From NCBI GenBank assembly GCA_033980235.1, contig CM067070.1:11912046-11976045 (forward strand): a DNA stretch of 64,000 nt, written 5' to 3'. The stretch's first letter is position 1. Each line of letters opens with the position of its first letter. Source of the stretch: Diadema setosum (lineage: Eukaryota; Echinodermata; Echinoidea; Diadematoida; Diadematidae). Made by a program: the position numbers and the translations under genes. Positions 58,738-64,000 of the stretch are shown here, in pieces. The notes beneath the pieces are model-generated. The model was not told the DNA's origin and did not search any database. It worked only from the letters and a program-made list of their open reading frames with translations.

Positions 58738-60770
58738 AACAACACAGTCATTAAGCTTACCCTTTGATCAGTCTTGTAATATTTTTTTGTAAATTTCTTC
58801 TACTCGTGCTTACACCTTGGTTTTTAATCCAAGGAATACAATCTTTCATGAAGATGACTATGAATCATTATACAACAATAAGAAAGCAGTGATTAATATG
58901 GTGTCAACGGGGTGTGCCTGATGGAACGGATTGGCGTCTTCATGCTTGTTTTGGTCTTTTCTGTAGCAAAATAAGCAATTGGAATATTATTTAGTTTAAT
59001 TCGATTCGATTTGATTTTATATAAGAAAAAGCTTGAAGAAATATCACGGAAATTGCCAACGAACAAAAAGAAAAAAAAAATGATTTCAAAGTTTAAAATG
59101 GACATGCGGTGATAAAGATGGAGGAGGTGACAAGGTAGAAAATTGAAAATAAGAAGAGAAAGAAGTTGATAAAGAAAAGAAGAAGTAAAAGTTTGGGCAG
59201 CAGACATACGACACTCAAACCCCACACATAAGTGCTAGCTATATGTACAAACGTTGAACACATTAACTAATGATAAGACTACGCTTTGCCATCCTTATTG
59301 TTTGGTCACACTCTGGTCTACTTCATCTTCATTCTACTATAGATTTTTCTCATGTTTATCAATCTTAATAAAATTCAACCAAAGACAACATTAAGCAAAT
59401 TAAGCAATTGCACTGGTCACAACTAACGTCACTATCTCAGCGTGGTGGCTGAGACCAACACCAGTTCTTTAGTCCGCGCCTTGCTCTTACAAGCAAGTCA
59501 TCTAGATTGACACAGTTCGATTTTTATTAACCTTCTGGCTGAAACTGTCTTCAAATGAACAGGGCCACAGCACAGTAGTACCTGCAATGAGAATCTCAAA
59601 TTGGAGGCCAATTGTCGGCGATCGCTCTAGCCTATCGGATTATGTGACTGACTTGCCCGATGATCGATAAATAAGAGACATTATTCTCGCTGTCACTAAT
59701 AATAGATTCTATAACTTAGCCAGAGAGACTATAGCAAACAGGTGGAAAGCCCGAGTGGTTCTGTAGTGTCCAGGGTGAAGCTAACCAAGGAAAGATCTTT
59801 ATAATTGTTTGTTGCTATAACAACAGTGCCGCTTGTTCTCGGTAGACCCGGTTTAATTGTCTGTGTACTCCACGAGGGGCAGTTGCAAGGATTTGATATA
59901 AATGTGCCCAAGATACGTAGGGGGACATTGCCAGGGGGAAAGGCCAACAAAGGTTTGAGAGCAGTATATGTATGCGCGGAACTGGCACAACAGATAGCAG
60001 AGGGTATATAAATGTTACGAATTATACACTGTCCGCAAGGTTAAAGTGAATAAAAGGCCAGTTGAATGAATGAGAAAGTGTAACAGGCACAGCCTTTTGA
60101 AAAGGGATAGAACGTGGAACCATATTTTTGCCCAAGGTAGAGGCAGGTGGAATATATTCGATGTAGAGGATATCATCCCACAGCGAATAAGATGTCAATG
60201 GTTTATGTTGATGTAAGAGTGAGGTAAACGTAGGAGAAAGCATGGAGAAAGGGAGGTTTTGTTGATCTTGAGATCTGAAACAGATCATACGCGACACTCG
60301 AGACAAGAAAGTTTGATACTGAAATTCATTTACGTTGAGGCAAATGTATTTCTGATGGAAAATTGTGCCATACGTTGTAATTGCATTGCATACGTTTTGA
60401 GAATCACATGTGCGTCGTGGGTGCATGTACCTTGTGTAGAATTCTATTTCATATGTAATTGAGACTAAAGATCCCTAAACACGAGGCGTAGACATTCTGT
60501 ATATTGTCGGTCTCTCTTGAAAAGTGAATGAAGGAAGATATGTGATTTTCTTTCATAAACTAGAATTAAAACAAATGACATATGGTTTCTAATTCTCCAA
60601 CAAAGAACTTGCTTCGTGAAATAAATCACATGCTTATTTTTTCTCAATCTCCTTGAAGTGACCATTAGTAAAAGGAAAAATAACGATGAATGTACGGCAG
60701 TAAAACATAAAGTGATTTCCGAATACTCTAATGCACAATAACTTTTATGCGTTTTCCCCTTGTTCTTTCT
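58735..60770. other. Upstream region of the 60.8-kb gene, no supported exon
   Basis: Unique DNA with a purine-rich block at 59,095-59,190. Overlapping frames at 59,729-59,950 (-), 59,805-60,011 (+) and 60,022-60,426 (-) have non-repetitive composition but no recognised domain. If the acceptor at 60,775 is used, this region would be intron of the downstream gene. Confidence 0.35.
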
Positions 60771-60775
60771 TTTAG
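60755..60775 (+). promoter_or_regulatory. Candidate splice acceptor before the coding exon
   Basis: A pyrimidine-rich run (CCCCTTGTTCTTTCTTTTAG) ends in AG at 60,774-60,775. It suggests that the exon begins at 60,776 with 60 bases of 5' UTR and that a non-coding first exon lies upstream. Confidence 0.55.
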
Positions 60776-60835
60776 ATGCAGCGAAAATTTCACGAATGAC
60801 GAACGGACAGCTTCTGTGAGGGACGTTGACCAGTC

Positions 60836-62506
60836 ATGTCGCAGAAGGTTGGCCGCAGTCTGCGGGTCGGGATGGCGGACAGGCAGGCTGGCGGAGTCCT
60901 CGGCATGGGTAACCCCGGCGAGGAGCGGCGACTGGCGGCGACGCTGCGGAAGATCGACCGCGAGAAGAAGAAGAGGGAGTCGGCGATGGCATGGAACCAG
61001 CGCAGTTTCTTCATCAAGCAGGTGTTCGATCAGGACAACGAGCTGCGGTTCGTGAAGGCCTCGCAGCGACCGAAGTACCTCGAGTACATCCCGCCACCTC
61101 CACCGGACGGGGACACGAGCTGGATAAAGGAAGAATACGTCTTCAGCTTCGATACGAAGAAGAAGAGTCCGGGAGGGGGCAGGGGTCATAAAGGAAGTCG
61201 TCACCACCAGGAACCTGCAGAGGAGCCAGTGGAGGAGGCGCCGGTAGACGAACTCACGGCTGTCGCCGAGGCGCAGGCCGGCAAGGAAAATGAGGCCGAA
61301 TCGAAGCTGGAAGTGGTCAGCGTGAAGGACGAGAACGAGAACGAGAACGAGACGAAAGCGCCCGAAAAACGAGACGCGTTTCAGGGGACGTTCGGCCGAC
61401 GTCAGAAGCTAAACATGCCTCTGTTAATGTCGGGCGCTTGGAAGTCAAAGAATGAGGAGGAAAAGAAAGTGGATGACGAAAAGTTAGAACCCATGAAGGA
61501 GGCCGATGAAAAATTGGAAACGGTTGACGAAAAACAAAACGAATCGGAGGAAAGTGCTCCAGCTCCGCCGATTTTAGTAAAGAATGCAACTGAAGGATCG
61601 CCAGAGGCCTCAAAACCAAGGGTGAAATTTCCTGTTTTGAAAGTTAAAGCCCTCGGTCTCTTCGCCGCATCGTTTAAGAAAAATGATTCGTTTCCTCCCC
61701 TCCCAAACATGCCAAACGCGCGACAATCTCAGCCACAGCTGCAGTCGCAACCAGCACCAGATACAACCTCAACTCTTCCACCGACTCTCTCTGGAGCCTT
61801 AACAGGTTCGTCGTCCACGCCCGCCTTAACACCCCAAACCGCTCCAGCGAACGTTGAGGTACCTCGTCCAGGAAGCATCAGCCTCCCGAACTCCCCCCAG
61901 GCAGAGCGAAAGCCGCTCGTCCGCCAAAACAGCGACCACGCCATGCATGTTGAACGCCCGGGGACCGATCACGTGTCGAGATCGTTGCCCACGCGAGGAG
62001 ATGCTACTCCTCGCAAATCGCGGGAGGGTTGGAGGCGACACTCGTCCATTCACCACGTCGAGAGGTCTAAGCAGCACACCCCTGACAAAGCCTGCAAATC
62101 GGCCAGTTCTGCCATGCCCAAGATCAACCGCAATTTCTCCGCCAGACCGTCGGTTGCTGGCAGCACGCACAGTGGCGGAAAGGAACCAAAGAACTCGTGG
62201 GAGAAAGTGGCTAGCGAAGCCGACTCGAATGAGCAAGCTAAACCAAAGAGAGAAACCCTTGGCTTCGTCGAAAATGACAATCGCGACCAAGACGAAGTCG
62301 AACTAAAGGTTATCCGTCGCATTGTGAGAACGCTACCGACGCAGTTGATGATTAAGACGACGAAGCGAGAAGTGGAGGCGGGCTGCGACGGGGCAGTAGT
62401 TCGTCAAAAACTGATGGATCGAGCTAGGGCCGAAATGACAAGAAGAGCATCTCTGGATCCACGTTTCAAAAATCTGGAGAAGTCACTTACTTTTCCGCAA
62501 AAATGA
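60836..62506 (+). CDS. Uncharacterised, mostly disordered 556-residue protein
   Basis: A single uninterrupted frame of 556 codons, by far the longest here, visibly richer in G+C than its surroundings. An in-frame TGA three codons upstream and G at -3 support the ATG at 60,836. The N-terminus (residues 1-110) looks most conserved-like: Gly-rich 18-26, a basic helix 31-50 (RKIDREKKKRES), then an aromatic segment (AWNQRSFFIKQVFDQDNEL), a PPPPP run (86-90) and WIKEEYVFSFDTKKK. Residues 120-240 are Glu/Lys-rich and probably disordered. RVKF (262-265) fits a PP1-docking motif, followed by a basic hydrophobic stretch to 282. Residues 285-445 are Ser/Pro/Gln-rich with RRHSS- and RQNS-type phosphosites. 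The C-terminus (485-556) is predicted helical (VIRRIVRTLPTQLMI, RQKLMDRARAEM). No signal peptide or membrane segment. Family and function unknown; likely intracellular. Confidence 0.88.
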   Translation: MSQKVGRSLRVGMADRQAGGVLGMGNPGEERRLAATLRKIDREKKKRESAMAWNQRSFFIKQVFDQDNELRFVKASQRPKYLEYIPPPPPDGDTSWIKEEYVFSFDTKKKSPGGGRGHKGSRHHQEPAEEPVEEAPVDELTAVAEAQAGKENEAESKLEVVSVKDENENENETKAPEKRDAFQGTFGRRQKLNMPLLMSGAWKSKNEEEKKVDDEKLEPMKEADEKLETVDEKQNESEESAPAPPILVKNATEGSPEASKPRVKFPVLKVKALGLFAASFKKNDSFPPLPNMPNARQSQPQLQSQPAPDTTSTLPPTLSGALTGSSSTPALTPQTAPANVEVPRPGSISLPNSPQAERKPLVRQNSDHAMHVERPGTDHVSRSLPTRGDATPRKSREGWRRHSSIHHVERSKQHTPDKACKSASSAMPKINRNFSARPSVAGSTHSGGKEPKNSWEKVASEADSNEQAKPKRETLGFVENDNRDQDEVELKVIRRIVRTLPTQLMIKTTKREVEAGCDGAVVRQKLMDRARAEMTRRASLDPRFKNLEKSLTFPQK

Positions 62507-64000
62507 TAAATTGTTTCCTTATCTTCAATGATGCAATACAGAACACAGAGGTTTTACACTATTATGTGCCTGTATCGTATATTTTCAATATCAATGATTG
62601 GATATACAATGTCATGTCCTTGTTTGACCAAAGTATAAATCTGTTTAAAAACAAACCAAAATAATTATCTTCAACCTTATAACGTTGACCCCACACAATT
62701 TCTCATTCTGACCTATATTTCATTTCATTTGGCAACATGCGCAGATCTCGCATAATCGTCATAATTATTGAGAAAACGCTTTGGAATAGATCGTTTATGT
62801 GATGCATTGCAATGCCTGGATGTTTCTATTCCGACAGCCTAGAAACAAATCATTTCATTCAACTGCTCCCTCCAAGTAGGTTTTTGGGGCAAGAATTCAC
62901 GTAGTTGTTGCGAGGTATAAGGCAAGCCTCCGATAGGCTTTGGGGTTGCTAGGGGCAACTTTTGTGAACAAAGAATGCATAGAATTTGAATACAGTACCG
63001 AAACGGTCCATTTGCATTCTGCGGCTAAACGGTATATGTTTTTACTGATAACTGTCGCTCAATGTGACGTTGCAGCAATCATTTTGATTAAAATTCTGAC
63101 TTTCAAGTTGATATGGAAAACCGTTATCAAATGTTGTTGCATGCAGTCTTCATACTTTCAACGGTATCATACTCAATTGGTGAAAATCGATATTTTTGAA
63201 AGGATCTTTTATAAAGGTTTAATCGAAATGTACGTGTGGTCATAGTCAAATATAACTGTCAGTAAGCCATCGTAAACGGGACCCGATTAGTCCTTTCATG
63301 GCTCTGCTGGAATTTGTTCTGTTTTGGTGTTTAAGCTTTTGTATAAAGAAGCTGAAAAATATCTCCTTCTGAATTTAGCAAAGAAATATGTTTTCTTTCT
63401 TTTTCATGCAATAATTCCGGAGGCCAGAGTACACGCACAATAACAACGTTGTTGTTAACTTCTGTCTTTTTAAATAGTATTATTGCAATGAGCTCTATAG
63501 TATATATATTTGTGTTTATTGATGGTGTATGAGCATGGATATAATTATATACAAGTACACACACACAAAAAATGTCTTATATCTATCTTTTCGTTTGTGT
63601 CTTAAAAAACAAGACTCTATAGTGTTACAAATTATTGGCTATTAATGCTGTCTACTTGAAGCATAACGACATGTCTCACAGTCAACAACTGATGATTGTC
63701 ATTGAAGCACGCTACTCCAGTGGCAATTTGTAGGACTTGAAAACCAGACCTGATTACACAGTGAAGATTTTTTTTCACTCTGCCATCCTGTTGTTTGTGG
63801 GTTTTTTTTTTACTTGCTTCGTATTCAATTACATATTAATTTTGTTACAATTTCATATATTCCATCGGTCAGATTAACACATATGAGTTCTGTTTCTCTA
63901 GAAATTATCACGAAAAAGAAAGAAGAAGCAAAAATGCAAATGATGCAAATGTTTGAGTGCGTCAGATGAAATAGTTTTCTTTTTTTTTGTAACCTGACGC
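62507..64000. other. 3' UTR and downstream region
   Basis: No AATAAA lies close to the stop. TATAAA at 62,634-62,639, a known weaker variant, is the nearest candidate. At 62,905-62,972 are two adjacent small stems (AAGCCT/AGGCTT and GTTGC/GCAAC). The frame at 62,940-63,245 has no domain. The rest is AT-rich with short repeats. Confidence 0.4.

Noticed and set aside
60728..62322. Minus-strand frames of up to 159 codons
   Set aside because: They are shadows of the GC-rich 556-codon gene on the plus strand.
1..64000. CRISPR arrays, phage, prokaryotic operons
   Set aside because: No regular spacer-repeat pattern with unique spacers; the tandem arrays here are microsatellites or the ~165-bp foldback units, and the DNA is clearly eukaryotic.

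Overview
Type of organism. This is metazoan nuclear DNA: about one third G+C, long non-coding stretches, dense di-, tri- and tetranucleotide microsatellites, tRNA-derived SINEs, 3' ends of LINEs and many inverted-repeat (foldback or MITE-like) elements. The SINE architecture and the MITE whose ends read GTTTCATAAAGCTGTTC fit a marine deuterostome, most likely an echinoderm such as a sea urchin, or possibly a lancelet. That placement is an impression from repeat style, not a proof. Nothing bacterial, organellar or viral is visible. Layout: 1-1.2 kb holds a minus-strand SINE and two inverted-repeat structures bounded by (TA)n. 2.6-6.3 kb holds a palindromic MITE, a (GAAT)n array and a short ORF with PP1-docking-like motifs followed by AATAAA. 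6.3-14.6 kb is mostly unique non-coding DNA. 14.6-18.6 kb is repeat-rich: (TA)n, a near-perfect 54-bp-arm hairpin, a plus-strand SINE with a (TTA)n tail, a small inverted-repeat element, a TCTCCCG-rich repeat and a LINE-like tail. 24.4-25.2 kb holds a local duplication and a second copy of the small element, this one filled with telomere-like CCCTAA repeats. 30.97-34.28 kb is the most striking object, a 3.3-kb foldback element whose arms are arrays of a ~165-bp unit in mirror-image order. 38.3-40.7 kb holds LINE 3' ends, one still encoding the C-terminus of a reverse transcriptase. 47.1-48.1 kb is a 970-bp foldback element. 53.4-53.8 kb is a 366-bp palindromic MITE. 55.2-55.6 kb is a minus-strand LINE remnant. 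Genes. The only gene I can call with confidence lies at 60,836-62,506 (+): an intronless 556-codon reading frame, visibly richer in G+C than its surroundings, preceded by a good splice acceptor. It is a largely disordered, charged protein of unknown function. Roughly the first 60 kb therefore looks like intergenic or intronic DNA shaped by repeats. No tRNA, rRNA, CRISPR or operon-like structure is present, and the genes do not form a visible pathway.
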